Assembly: GCF_002843605.1 (NCBI RefSeq)
Contig: NZ_CP025263.1
Coordinates: 4,431,501 to 4,495,500, forward strand
Source: Pseudomonas sp. S09G 359
Lineage (GTDB): Bacteria; Pseudomonadota; Gammaproteobacteria; Pseudomonadales; Pseudomonadaceae
Reading direction: 5' to 3'
DNA: 64,000 nt
Shown: piece after piece, positions 55,777-64,000 of the stretch
How the letters are laid out: each line of letters starts with the position of its first letter
Numbering within the stretch: the first letter of the stretch is position 1
Notes under the pieces: model-generated
Database searches by the model: none
Seen by the model: the letters and a program-made list of their open reading frames with translations, nothing else
Told to the model about the DNA's origin: nothing
Program-made: the position numbers and the translations under genes

Positions 55777-57924
55777 ATGGCTACACCTTACCGTCACACC
55801 CTGCTCGCCTTGAGCATCACCCTCGCCGCTGCGGCGGCTCACGCCCAGGACACGACCCTGGACACCGTCACCGTGGTCGGCCAGGAGGCCACCGACTACC
55901 AGGCCAAAAAAGCCGCCGTGGCCGGCTTCGACAACGCGCCGTTGCTGGACACCCCGGCGTCCGTCTCGGTGATCACCGAAGGCCGCTTGAAAGACCAGCA
56001 GGCGCGCCTGCTCAGCGAGGTCTTGAAGAATGACGCCTCGGTCGGCGACAGCTATGCCCCCGTCGGCTACTACGAGAATTTCGTGATACGCGGCTTTGCC
56101 CTGAACCCGGCCAGCAGCTACAAGATCAACGGTCGCACCATCACCGGCGAGCAAAACGTGGCGCTGGAGAACAAGCAGCAGGTGGAAGTGCTCAAGGGCC
56201 TGGCCGGCTTGCAGAGTGGCGTCTCGGAGCCCGGCGGCCTGGTCAACTACGTGAGCAAACGCCCGGAGAATGTGCGCTCGGTCACCGTGTCCACCAACGA
56301 ACAGGGCGAGCGCTACCTGGTCACCGATATCGGCGGTTGGCTTGGCACCGAACAGCAGGTGGGCGTGCGCATCAACCTGGCCCATGAGGATATTCGCTCC
56401 TACGTCGACCACGCCGACGGCAAGCGCGATTTCGCCTCCCTGGCGCTGGACTGGAACATCAGCCCCAACGCCTTGCTGCAACTCAACGCCGAGTACCAGA
56501 ACCGCGAGCAGCGCTCGGTGCCGGGCTATCAATTGCTCGGGGGGACCGAGGTGCCGCACCATGTCTCGCCCAAGGATCTGCTGGCGTACCAGAGCTGGTC
56601 GAACCCGGTGGGTATCCAGTCGCTGAACCTCGACGGGCTGTTCGAGTACCGCTTCAACGACGCGTGGAAAGCCAGCTTCAGCGCATCCCGCAGCCGCGTG
56701 GTGATCGACGACTACAGCACCTTCGCCTGGGGCTGCTACGGCGCCGCCAGTTGCGCAGGCACCGCGGTGCCCAACCACTTCAGCGCCGAGGGCGACTACG
56801 ACATCTCCGACTACCGCAGTCCCGATGACACGCGTAGCAATGAGGAAGCCCAGGCCGCGCTCAACGGCCAGTTTGACACCGGCTTTCTCAAGCATGACCT
56901 GACCGTTGGCACCAGCGCATTCCGCCGCCTGGTGGACCGGCGCCAATCGGTCAACGAGTACATCGGCGAAGGCAATATCTATCAGCCGTCACCGGTGCTG
57001 GAACCCTACGACGGCCCGCTGGGCCACACCTACCGGCGCCTCGACAGCCGCCAGTACGGCCTGTTCGCCAGCGACCGCATCAGCTTCAACGAGCAATGGC
57101 AAACCATCCTCGGCGGGCGCCAGGTGCGTCTCGACGAAGAGACCTACAACCAGGCCGGCGCCACCACCCGCCATACCCAGCGCAGCGTGTTCCTGCCCCA
57201 GGCGGCGTTGATCTACAAGCCGCGCCCGGACACGTCGTTGTACGCCAGCTACAGCAAGGGCCTGTCCCTGGGTGGCGAGGCGGCGTGGTTCAGCAACAAC
57301 GCCGATGAGGTGTTGCCACCCACCACCTCGCGCCAGCTGGAAGTCGGGATCAAGCGTGACTTCCAGCGCCTGAGCCTGACGGCCGCGTTATTCCAGATCA
57401 GCCAGGACCTGCAATACAACCGCCCCAACGAAGACGGCACGATCACCTTTGTGCAGCAAGGCAAGCAGAAGAACGTCGGCATCGAACTGTCCGCCAACGG
57501 CCGCGTGACCTCCGACCTGCAAGTGTCGGCCAGCGTCGCGGCGATTCGCGCCCAGGTCAGCGGCAGCGGCACCGATGACTATGACGGCCACCAGGCGATC
57601 AACGTGCCCAAACTGCGCGCCAGCCTGCACGGCGACTACAGCATCCCCGGCGTACCCGGCCTGGCCCTGCTCGGCGGGGTGCAATACAGCGCGAGTAAAT
57701 ACGCCAACCGCGAGGCCACGGTGAAGGTCGACGACTATGCGGTGTTCGATGTGGGCGGCCGCTACACCACCAAGGTCGGCGATTACGCTACTGTGCTGCG
57801 CCTGACCGTCGACAACCTGTTCGACAAACGCTACTGGCGGGATGTGGGTGAATCCGCAGGCGACGGCTACCTGTTCCTGGGCGCGCCACGTACTGCGCGG
57901 CTGTCCGCCACCGTCAATTTCTGA
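55777..57924 (+). CDS. TonB-dependent receptor, siderophore-receptor type
   Basis: 715 residues. Signal peptide ending AHAQ. TonB box-like DTVTVVGQ, plug domain (VSVITEGRLKDQQARLLSEVL; KQQVEVLKGLAGLQSG; PGGLVNYVSKRP) and barrel ending RTARLSATVNF. The fold fits the family used for siderophores, but the next genes encode a phosphatase and a PnuC-type transporter, so the ligand may be a phosphorylated vitamin or a nucleotide and not a siderophore. Confidence 0.9.
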   Translation: MATPYRHTLLALSITLAAAAAHAQDTTLDTVTVVGQEATDYQAKKAAVAGFDNAPLLDTPASVSVITEGRLKDQQARLLSEVLKNDASVGDSYAPVGYYENFVIRGFALNPASSYKINGRTITGEQNVALENKQQVEVLKGLAGLQSGVSEPGGLVNYVSKRPENVRSVTVSTNEQGERYLVTDIGGWLGTEQQVGVRINLAHEDIRSYVDHADGKRDFASLALDWNISPNALLQLNAEYQNREQRSVPGYQLLGGTEVPHHVSPKDLLAYQSWSNPVGIQSLNLDGLFEYRFNDAWKASFSASRSRVVIDDYSTFAWGCYGAASCAGTAVPNHFSAEGDYDISDYRSPDDTRSNEEAQAALNGQFDTGFLKHDLTVGTSAFRRLVDRRQSVNEYIGEGNIYQPSPVLEPYDGPLGHTYRRLDSRQYGLFASDRISFNEQWQTILGGRQVRLDEETYNQAGATTRHTQRSVFLPQAALIYKPRPDTSLYASYSKGLSLGGEAAWFSNNADEVLPPTTSRQLEVGIKRDFQRLSLTAALFQISQDLQYNRPNEDGTITFVQQGKQKNVGIELSANGRVTSDLQVSASVAAIRAQVSGSGTDDYDGHQAINVPKLRASLHGDYSIPGVPGLALLGGVQYSASKYANREATVKVDDYAVFDVGGRYTTKVGDYATVLRLTVDNLFDKRYWRDVGESAGDGYLFLGAPRTARLSATVNF

Positions 57925-57936
57925 GGCTGAGTGTTT

Positions 57937-58773
57937 ATGCGTAATCTGATGTTTGCCAGTGTGTGCCTGCTCTCCACCGCCCTCGTCGGCTGCCAGCAGC
58001 AACCGCCCGCCAACGACCAACTGGACGCAGTGCTGTGGACCCAGACCTCCATCGAGCACGAGCTGATTTACCGCCAAATCTTCGCCAGCGCCACCCGTCA
58101 GCTGGACGTCGCCCTGGCCGACCCGACCTGGGACGCCCTGCCCTTGCCACCCCGCAACCTCAGCGGGCTGCCGCCGGCGGTGGTGGTCGATATCGACGAA
58201 ACCGTACTCGATAACGTGCCGCTCAACGCCCGGGACATTCTCAGCAACCAGGTCTACTCCTACGACCGCTGGAACACCTGGGTCGACCAGGCCAAGGCGC
58301 AGGCCCTGCCAGGCGCCGTCGAGTTCCTGCAGGCGGCGGATAAAAAAGGCGTCAGCGTCTACTACATCACCAACCGCGAACACAGCCAGGTCCAGGCCAC
58401 GGTCAACAACCTGCGCCTGCGCGGCTTTCCGGTGGCGCGTAACGAACAGGTGCTGGCTGCCAGCACGCCCACCGGCCATTGCGAGCAGGCCGGCTACGGC
58501 AAGAACTGCCGGCGTCAATGGGTGGCCAGCCATGCCCGGGTGCTGATGCTGGCGGGCGATTCCTTCGGTGACTTCATGCAAGCCGAACACAACACCCTGG
58601 CGGACCAACGCAAGGCCGCCGCGCCGTACCTGGCCTGGCTTGGCCAACGCTGGTTCCTGTTGCCCAACCCCACCTACGGCAACTGGTACAGCGCGCCCTA
58701 TGGCGACCAGGAAAAACTGCCCTTCGAACGCAAGCGCCAGCTCAAGCAACAGGCGCTGCATCTGGAAAACTAG
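57937..58773 (+). CDS. Acid phosphatase lipoprotein, e(P4)/class C HAD family
   Basis: 278 residues from the ATG at 57937; a GTG two codons upstream is possible. Lipobox LVGC with Cys19. HAD motif DIDETVLDN with Asp85 and Asp87, then YYITNR and GDSFGDF (about 207-213). In Haemophilus influenzae e(P4) removes phosphate from NMN so that nicotinamide riboside can enter, and related enzymes act on other phosphorylated nutrients. It is 12 bases downstream of the TonB receptor and 15 bp before the PnuC-like gene, the arrangement expected for receptor-to-transporter salvage. Confidence 0.9.
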   Translation: MRNLMFASVCLLSTALVGCQQQPPANDQLDAVLWTQTSIEHELIYRQIFASATRQLDVALADPTWDALPLPPRNLSGLPPAVVVDIDETVLDNVPLNARDILSNQVYSYDRWNTWVDQAKAQALPGAVEFLQAADKKGVSVYYITNREHSQVQATVNNLRLRGFPVARNEQVLAASTPTGHCEQAGYGKNCRRQWVASHARVLMLAGDSFGDFMQAEHNTLADQRKAAAPYLAWLGQRWFLLPNPTYGNWYSAPYGDQEKLPFERKRQLKQQALHLEN

Positions 58774-58788
58774 TTCCGAGAGAACCCT

Positions 58789-59355
58789 ATGTCGCCACTC
58801 GAAATCGTCGCCGTGTTCTTCAACATCGCCGGGGTCTGGCTCACCGCACAGCGGGTGCGCTGGTGCTGGCCGGTCAGCGTCGTCGCGGTGTTGTTGTATG
58901 CCTGGATCTTCTTCGATGTGAAGCTGTATTCGGACATGCTGCTGCAACTGGTATTTGCCGTACTGCAAGGTTATGGCTGGTGGCGCTGGAGCACCGGGCG
59001 CATTGACGCGGGCAAGGTGCGTGTAGAGCGCCTGCCGCCTCAGGAGGCGTGGCGACACCTGTTGGCGGGGCTGGTCGGCGCCGTGGCCCTGGGCGCCGTG
59101 ATGCATCACTTCACCGACGCCGCCCTGCCCTGGCTCGACTCGCTGCTCACCGCCTTCAGCCTGGTGGCCAGCCTGTGGGCGGCGCGCAAATACGTGGTCA
59201 GTTGGTGGCTGTGGATCGTGCTGGACGCGGCCTATGTGGGCCTGTTCCTGTACAAGGACCTGCATCTGACCGCCGCGCTCTACGCCGGTTTTGTGCTGCT
59301 GGCGGCCTATGGTCTGCGGGCCTGGCAGCGTGACCTCCGCCAACAGGAAAGGTAG
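58789..59355 (+). CDS. pnuC: PnuC-family vitamin/nucleoside transporter
   Basis: 188 residues with about six to seven hydrophobic segments. PnuC landmarks: IVAVFFNIAGVWLTAQR at the start, VVAVLLYAWIFF, and the C-terminal WWLWIVLDAAYVGLFLYKDLHLTAALYAGF. The family moves nicotinamide riboside (PnuC), thiamine (PnuT) or riboflavin (PnuX) across the inner membrane by facilitated diffusion. Which one applies here is not decided by sequence; the phosphatase neighbour fits NMN/NR or thiamine phosphates. Confidence 0.9.
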   Translation: MSPLEIVAVFFNIAGVWLTAQRVRWCWPVSVVAVLLYAWIFFDVKLYSDMLLQLVFAVLQGYGWWRWSTGRIDAGKVRVERLPPQEAWRHLLAGLVGAVALGAVMHHFTDAALPWLDSLLTAFSLVASLWAARKYVVSWWLWIVLDAAYVGLFLYKDLHLTAALYAGFVLLAAYGLRAWQRDLRQQER

Positions 59356-59392
59356 AGTCTGCCCACGTCATGCCTGCACACGGAACCCCAGG

Positions 59393-60127
59393 ATGCCTTT
59401 CGACCCCATTTCGCCCCATTACCAGCGCATCCGCGAACAGATTGCCAATGACATCAGCGCAGGCAGCCCCCAGGCCGACGAGAAGTTCCCCTCCGAACGG
59501 GACATGATCGAACGCTTCGGCTGCACCCGCGTAACCCTGCGCCAGGCCTTGCAGCAACTGGAGGCCGAGGGCCTGGTGTACCGCGAAAACCGCCGGGGCT
59601 GGTTCGTCAGCCCCCAGCGTATCCGCTACGACCCGACGCGCATCAGCGGCTTTATGGATTACGTCAGTGCCCAGGGCCGCACGCCCCGCACCGAATGCCT
59701 GCACGCCGAACTGCGCCCGGCCGGCGCCTGGCTGGCCAGGCGCATGGGCCTGGCCTCGGCGGACGAGCCGGTGTTTTTCCTGCAACGCCGCCGCTGGATC
59801 GACCGCCGCCCGGTGCTGCTGGAATTCAACGCATTGCTTGCCAGCTGGTGCCCCGGCCTGTTGGACGCCGACCTGAATACATCCCTGACGCAACTGCTGC
59901 GCGAGCGTTTTGCGCGGGTGCAATCGCGGTGTGAACTGCAGATGCACATCGGCACGGTCAATGAAGAACAGGCCGAGCTGTTGCAATTGTCACCCGGGGC
60001 CACCAGCGTCTACCTGGAACGCCTGAACTTCGGCGAGGACAACCAACCGGTAGAATTCGACCAGGAATTCTGGCGCCCGGATGCCCTGTCGATCGTGATG
60101 GAGACACGCTACCCCGGCACGCCTTGA
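59393..60127 (+). CDS. GntR-family regulator with UTRA effector domain
   Basis: 244 residues from the ATG at 59393; the longer frame is not supported by a ribosome site. Winged helix: HYQRIREQIANDISAG, FPSERDMIERFGCTRVTLRQAL. UTRA domain: TECLHAELRPAGAWLARRMGL, PVFFLQRRRWIDRRPVLLEFN. HutC/FarR subfamily, which binds small effectors. It is the last gene of the TonB-phosphatase-PnuC run, 37 bp after pnuC, and probably regulates it. Confidence 0.9.
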   Translation: MPFDPISPHYQRIREQIANDISAGSPQADEKFPSERDMIERFGCTRVTLRQALQQLEAEGLVYRENRRGWFVSPQRIRYDPTRISGFMDYVSAQGRTPRTECLHAELRPAGAWLARRMGLASADEPVFFLQRRRWIDRRPVLLEFNALLASWCPGLLDADLNTSLTQLLRERFARVQSRCELQMHIGTVNEEQAELLQLSPGATSVYLERLNFGEDNQPVEFDQEFWRPDALSIVMETRYPGTP

Positions 60128-60136
60128 GCCTCCGAC

Positions 60137-60625
60137 TCAGTGCCGCAGCAACTTGCGCAGCGGCACGCCGTCCTTGAGCACCGGCGACTTGATGACGATG
60201 TAGCTGAAGTACTTGGAGATGCCGATGTTCTTGTCCAGCAGGCTCTCGACCACTTCCTGGTAGTGCTGGATGCTGCGGGTCATGAAGCGCACCAGGTAGT
60301 CGTAGCCACCACTGATCAGATGGCATTCGAGCACTTCGTCGACCAGGCGGATGTTCGATTCGAACTTGGCGAAGTCTTCGCGCTTGTGGTCGCTGAGGGT
60401 GATCTCGGTAAACACCGTGACCGAGTCGGTGATCTTGGCCAGGTTCAAGTGCGCCTTGTAGCTGGAAATATACCCGGCCGACTCCAGCCGCTTGACCCGC
60501 TGCAAACACGGGCTGGCAGACAAGCCCACGGCGTCGGCGAGGCTGACATTGGTCATCCGGCCGTCCTTTTGCAGTTCAACCAGAATACTGATGTCGATCC
60601 GGTCCAGCTTCACTTGCCCTTCCAT
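60137..60625 (-). CDS. Lrp/AsnC-family regulator
   Basis: 162 residues. Helix-turn-helix LDRIDISILVELQKDGRMTNVSLADAVGLSASPCLQRVKRLE, then a RAM ligand domain (ECHLISGGYDYLVRFMTRSIQHYQEV). Ribosome site GAGGT at the ATG 60625. The nearby HAD and gabT genes on the same strand suggest that it controls amino-acid use (for example 4-aminobutyrate). Confidence 0.92.
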   Translation of the reverse strand: MEGQVKLDRIDISILVELQKDGRMTNVSLADAVGLSASPCLQRVKRLESAGYISSYKAHLNLAKITDSVTVFTEITLSDHKREDFAKFESNIRLVDEVLECHLISGGYDYLVRFMTRSIQHYQEVVESLLDKNIGISKYFSYIVIKSPVLKDGVPLRKLLRH

Positions 60626-60670
60626 TGCCTACCTCTTGACTGCCGTTTGTAAGACAATCTTCTAGCAAAA

Positions 60671-61315
60671 TCAGCGCCGTAAAGACAGCTGATGCTGCGC
60701 CACCAGGTCCGCCATGCTGTTGATGCAATAATCCGCGGCGCACGGCGAAGGCTGCCGGGCCCGGTGGCGGCCGATCAAACAGCGGTCCAGCGCGCCCTCT
60801 GCGTCGACGGATGGACCTGTCACATGCAGCACCGGTTGCACCTCTTCGGCTTGCGCGCTGAGCCATTGCGGGTCATCGGCCAGGGAAATGAAATCTTCCG
60901 GTGCAATGCCCAGGCGTTCGCACAACACGCTGCGATCCTCGGCGTCGCGGTCGCCACGCACCAGCAAGCGGTAAAACTTGCGCAAGTAGAGCATAGCTCC
61001 CGGTGCGTCCTCGAACAGTGACCAGTTGCCCGCAGAACGGGCGAAGCTCATGCCCTCCTCCCAACTGGCGTGCAGCCCCCAGCTTTCGGCCAGTTGGCGA
61101 TGGGCGAAGCACAACACGCCACTGAAGCCCAGCTCCGCGAAACGCGGGTACAGCGCCGCGACCACCTGGTTGTACTCAGCCAGTACCTGCTCCCTGTGCG
61201 GCTGCCCGCCACGGCTCTCGAGCAGCGGTTGCAACGCCGCCCAGACCCCCGAGTCACGGTCCACCAGCACTTCATCGCAGTCGATCAGCAACGCTCGATA
61301 ATCTGTCAGTCCCAT
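60671..61315 (-). CDS. HAD-superfamily hydrolase
   Basis: 214 residues. First HAD motif LLIDCDEVLV (nucleophile Asp and Asp+2). Motif II/III are less obvious; SLADDPQWLSAQ may be the acidic motif III. Length and alternating alpha/beta pattern fit the haloacid dehalogenase / phosphoglycolate phosphatase group. It lies between Lrp and gabT on the same strand. Substrate unknown. Confidence 0.8.
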   Translation of the reverse strand: MGLTDYRALLIDCDEVLVDRDSGVWAALQPLLESRGGQPHREQVLAEYNQVVAALYPRFAELGFSGVLCFAHRQLAESWGLHASWEEGMSFARSAGNWSLFEDAPGAMLYLRKFYRLLVRGDRDAEDRSVLCERLGIAPEDFISLADDPQWLSAQAEEVQPVLHVTGPSVDAEGALDRCLIGRHRARQPSPCAADYCINSMADLVAQHQLSLRR

Positions 61316-61363
61316 GTGGGGTCAAGCCTCCAATGATGCGGTTCAGCCTGAACAGGCTCAGGC

Positions 61364-62656
61364 TCAGTTCAAGACCCGTGCCAAGGCGGCGTCGAGAATC
61401 TGTACGGCTTCGTCGACCTGGGCCTCGGTGGCCACCAACGGTGCGAGAAAGCGCAGCACGTTACGGTGCACGCCACACTTGATCACCAGCAGCCCCCCGG
61501 CACGGGCGGCGTCGATCACGCGCTGGTTGAGGTCGGCATCCGGGCTGCGGGCCGGGTCAGCCTTGATCAACTCCATCGCCAGCATAAAGCCGGTGCCGCG
61601 CACATCGCCAATGCGTGGGTAGCGTGCCTGCAAACCGAGCAGGCCCTGGCGCAGGCGTTCGCCCAGCACTTGGCTGCGCGCGAGCAATTGCTCTTGTTCG
61701 AAGGCGTCGATCACCGCCAGCGCTGCCGCACACGCCAAGGCGTTGCCGCCATAGGTGCCGCCGAGGCCGCCGGGCAGCGGTGCGTCCATGATGTGCGCCT
61801 TGCCGACCACCCCGGACAGCGGCAGGCCACCGGCCAGGCTCTTGGCCACGGTGACCAGGTCGGGCTGGATACCGGCGTGCTGGAAACCGAACCAAGTGCC
61901 GGTGCGGCCGAAGCCGGTCTGGATCTCGTCGAGGATCAACACAATGCCGTGCTTGTCGGCCAACGCGCGCAGGGCCTGGAGAAACTCCGGCGGCGCGGTG
62001 AGGAAACCGCCGTCGCCCTGCACCGGTTCGATGATGATCGCCGCCACCCGCTCCGGCGCCACCTGGGTCGCCAGCAGTTCATCGAGGGCGTTCAGCGCTA
62101 CGTCGCTGGTCACGCCGCGATAGGCATTCGGGTAAGGGGTGTGGAACACCTCCGGGGCGAACGGCCCGAAGTTCTGTTTGTAGGGCTGGCTCATGCCGGT
62201 GAGCGTGGTGCCGAGCAAGGTACGGCCATGGAAGCCGCCCCGAAACGCGATCACTGCCGAGCGATTGGTATGGGCGCGGGCGATTTTCACCGCATTTTCC
62301 ACTGCCTCGGCGCCGGAGGTGAAAAACGCCGCTTTGTAAGCCTCCTGCCCGCCGACCATTTCACACAGGCGCTGCGCCAGATCGAGGTAAGGCTGGTAGG
62401 CCACCACCTGGAAACAGGCATGGGACACCTTCTGCAACTGGGCCTGCACCGCAGCCACCACCTTGGGGTGGTTGTGGCCGATGTTGAGCACGCCGATGCC
62501 GCCGACGAAGTCCAGGTAACGCTTGCCATCCACGTCCCACAACTCGGCGCCCTGGGCCCGGTCGATCACCAGCGGGTGCGCGGTCACCAGGCCACGGGGC
62601 ACGAATTGATCGCGCTGACGGAGCAAATGAGGGGTTTCGTCGACTTTGCTGTTCAT
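61364..62656 (-). CDS. gabT: 4-aminobutyrate aminotransferase
   Basis: 430 residues from the ATG at 62656; an ATG four codons earlier is possible. Class III aminotransferase: FTSGAEAVENAVKIARAHT, RGGFHGRTLLGTTLTG, ILDEIQTGFGRTG, PLP lysine Lys272 (VAKSLAGG). GabT moves the amino group of GABA to 2-oxoglutarate. No succinate-semialdehyde dehydrogenase (gabD) is next to it in this window. Confidence 0.92.
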   Translation of the reverse strand: MNSKVDETPHLLRQRDQFVPRGLVTAHPLVIDRAQGAELWDVDGKRYLDFVGGIGVLNIGHNHPKVVAAVQAQLQKVSHACFQVVAYQPYLDLAQRLCEMVGGQEAYKAAFFTSGAEAVENAVKIARAHTNRSAVIAFRGGFHGRTLLGTTLTGMSQPYKQNFGPFAPEVFHTPYPNAYRGVTSDVALNALDELLATQVAPERVAAIIIEPVQGDGGFLTAPPEFLQALRALADKHGIVLILDEIQTGFGRTGTWFGFQHAGIQPDLVTVAKSLAGGLPLSGVVGKAHIMDAPLPGGLGGTYGGNALACAAALAVIDAFEQEQLLARSQVLGERLRQGLLGLQARYPRIGDVRGTGFMLAMELIKADPARSPDADLNQRVIDAARAGGLLVIKCGVHRNVLRFLAPLVATEAQVDEAVQILDAALARVLN

Positions 62657-62849
62657 GGCATTTCCCATCGTGAGTCCGGCAACCGGAAGGCGGTTGCGAT
62701 GCTGTTCAGATTACGGCGTGCCCGCAACGAACTACGCCGAACTTGGCCCGTGAGAAATTCGGATCAACTGTTTTGCCCCTGCCTTTCAACAGATCCTGCG
62801 CCGGCCTTGGGGGATGATGATCGCTACCTAAACCCTGCAGGAAATGCCC
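62657..62849. promoter_or_regulatory. Divergent gap between gabT and ghrA
   Basis: 193 bases containing promoters for both genes; no individual site identified. Confidence 0.4.
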
Positions 62850-63776
62850 ATGGCCTTGCTCTATAAAGCTGACCCGGTGCGCGGCCAACACTGGCAGGCG
62901 CTGTTTGCCGAACACGCGCCGGATATCGAGTGGCGCGCCTGGCCGGATATCGGCAACCCCGAGGAAGTCGAGTACCTGGCCGCCTGGCAGGCGCCGGATG
63001 ATCTGCAGCAAGTGCTGCCCAACCTGAAAGTGTTGTTTGCCTTGTCGGCAGGTGTAGATCAGTTGGACCTGTCCCGCTTGCCGCCCGAACTGCCGGTGGT
63101 ACGCCTGCTCGACCCGGGCATCACCCGTGGCATGTGCGAATACGCCAGTTGGGCGGTGCTCAGCCTGCACCGGGATATGCTGCGCTACCGTCAGCAGCAG
63201 GCCGCACGCTGCTGGCAGGCGCACCTGTTGCAGCCGGCGGCGAACCGCCGCGTCGGCGTGATGGGCCTGGGCGCCCAGGCCCAGCAGATTTTGGCAACCT
63301 TGGCACCGCTTGGGTTTGCCTTATCGGGCTGGGCCCGTAGTGTTCATGCGATTGCCGGTGTGGACTGTTATGCGAGCGAGGCGCAGTTGCCGGCGTTTCT
63401 GAATCAGTGCGACATTCTGCTGTGTGTGCTGCCGTTGACCGAGCAGACCCAGGGCATTCTCGACCGCCAGCTGTTTGCGCAACTGCCACGGGGCGCAGCG
63501 CTGATCAACATGGGCCGTGGCGCGCACCTGGTGGAAGAGGACTTGCTGGAAGCACTCGACAGCGGCCAACTGAGCGCTGCAGTGCTGGATGTGCTGCAGG
63601 AGGAACCGGCACCGGCGGACCATCCATTCTGGGACCACCCGCAGGTTGTGCTGACACCGCATATTGCCGCCATGACCCAGCCGGCGAGTGCGTTTGGGGT
63701 GTTGTTGGAGAATATTCGGCGATTTGAACGGGCAGAACCAATGGTAGGTGAAGTGGACCGCCACAAAGGCTACTGA
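62850..63776 (+). CDS. ghrA: Glyoxylate/hydroxypyruvate reductase A
   Basis: 308 residues from the ATG at 62850, six bases after AGGAA; the ATG at 62844 is too close to it. D-isomer 2-hydroxyacid dehydrogenase: GVMGLGAQAQQI dinucleotide site, NMGRGAHLVEEDLLEALDSGQL, QEEPAPADHPFWDHP and catalytic histidine region LTPHIAAMT. Reduces glyoxylate or hydroxypyruvate with NADPH. Confidence 0.92.
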   Translation: MALLYKADPVRGQHWQALFAEHAPDIEWRAWPDIGNPEEVEYLAAWQAPDDLQQVLPNLKVLFALSAGVDQLDLSRLPPELPVVRLLDPGITRGMCEYASWAVLSLHRDMLRYRQQQAARCWQAHLLQPAANRRVGVMGLGAQAQQILATLAPLGFALSGWARSVHAIAGVDCYASEAQLPAFLNQCDILLCVLPLTEQTQGILDRQLFAQLPRGAALINMGRGAHLVEEDLLEALDSGQLSAAVLDVLQEEPAPADHPFWDHPQVVLTPHIAAMTQPASAFGVLLENIRRFERAEPMVGEVDRHKGY

Positions 63777-63792
63777 TGCATGCAAATCAAAA

Positions 63793-63886
63793 TGTGGGAG
63801 GGGGCTTGCCCCCGATAGCGGTGCATCAGCTACAAAATCTGTTGCTGACCCAGAGCTATCGGGGGCAAGCCCCCTCCTACATTTTT
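63793..63886. repeat. REPIN downstream of ghrA
   Basis: Arms ATGTGGGAGGGGGCTTGCCC and GGGCAAGCCCCCTCCTACAT (one substitution). Same arms as at 29.8 and 34.3 kb, loop sequence similar (TGATG/CTGACCC). Confidence 0.9.
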
Positions 63887-63899
63887 AACCGTGTTCGCG

Positions 63900-64000
63900 T
63901 TAGAGATGGAGCCTTTCGGTAATTGCCCAGCCGACATCCTGGGTTGAACCTTGCCCGCCCAGATCCGGGGTAATCGGCCCTTCTGCAATCACCGCCTCAA
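63900..64000 (-). CDS. C-terminus of an isocitrate/isopropylmalate-type dehydrogenase, tartrate dehydrogenase-like (partial)
   Basis: The last 33 codons are visible and end at the TAA 63902-63900. The reading EAVIAEGPITPDLGGQGSTQDVG is the conserved C-terminal stretch of the isocitrate/isopropylmalate dehydrogenase family, closest to tartrate dehydrogenase/D-malate dehydrogenases in style. The N-terminal part is beyond the right edge. Confidence 0.7.
   Translation of the reverse strand, partial: EAVIAEGPITPDLGGQGSTQDVGWAITERLHL

Noticed and set aside
57388..59343. 651-codon minus-strand frame over the receptor end, e(P4) and pnuC
   Set aside because: Antisense to three well-supported genes with signal, HAD and membrane motifs.

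Overview
The window is GC-rich chromosomal DNA that reads as a plant- or soil-associated Pseudomonas of the fluorescens group. The evidence is a lipopeptide-type NRPS with its luxR and nodT-like neighbours, a PfeRS-PfeA-PfeE enterobactin locus, several TonB receptors, many LysR regulators, and abundant REP/REPIN palindromes of the type known from P. fluorescens. I see no rRNA, tRNA, transposase, prophage or CRISPR array.

Layout. 1-6.9 kb: the first module and a half of a non-ribosomal peptide synthetase (minus strand, running off the left edge). It diverges from a LuxR-type regulator that overlaps an outer-membrane efflux lipoprotein. The first adenylation domain reads as leucine-specific. 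6.9-10 kb: three overlapping small lipoproteins of unknown role and a sorbosone-dehydrogenase-like lipoprotein. 10.1-11 kb: three tandem 271-bp REPIN-bearing units. 11-14.5 kb: GST, two overlapping LysR genes and a pyridoxamine-phosphate-oxidase-like protein. 14.6-17.4 kb: a LysR gene divergent from an idnO/idnD-like sugar-acid pair. 17.4-18.5 kb: a 379-bp triplication that copies the 3' ends of two convergent genes (idnD-like and fetB). 18.4-19.9 kb: fetAB.

20-29.8 kb, all minus strand: a LysR regulator, BCCP, biotin carboxylase, PxpB, PxpC, a second BCCP-like protein that lacks the biotin lysine, PxpA, an SDR and a polar-amino-acid ABC transporter. Together these look like a split urea-carboxylase/5-oxoprolinase-type machine with its own uptake system. 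30-34.2 kb: aminotransferase, DHA2 exporter and OprD-family porin. 34.3-39.7 kb: pfeE, pfeA, pfeS and pfeR (enterobactin esterase, receptor and two-component system), with a Fur-like site before pfeA.

39.7-51.4 kb: a ten-gene minus-strand unit with almost no intergenic space. It encodes a TonB receptor, flavin monooxygenase, oligopeptide-type ABC importer, BAAT-type hydrolase, a CMD-domain protein and an AhpD-like protein. It reads as a complete outer-membrane-to-cytoplasm uptake and degradation route for an unknown substrate. 51.6-60.1 kb: a LysR gene divergent from a leaderless NMT1/THI5-like protein, an APH-fold kinase and a rhodanese. These are followed by a TonB receptor, an e(P4)-like acid phosphatase, a PnuC-family transporter and a GntR regulator. 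This second stretch resembles a vitamin or nucleotide salvage module (NMN/nicotinamide riboside or thiamine phosphates are candidates). 60.1-64 kb: an Lrp regulator, a HAD protein and gabT, then ghrA, a REPIN and the last codons of a probable tartrate/isopropylmalate dehydrogenase.

The best candidates for undescribed biology are the ten-gene TonB-FMO-ABC-hydrolase-CMD operon, the NMT1-kinase-rhodanese / TonB-phosphatase-PnuC region, and the split carboxylase with a non-biotinylatable second BCCP.
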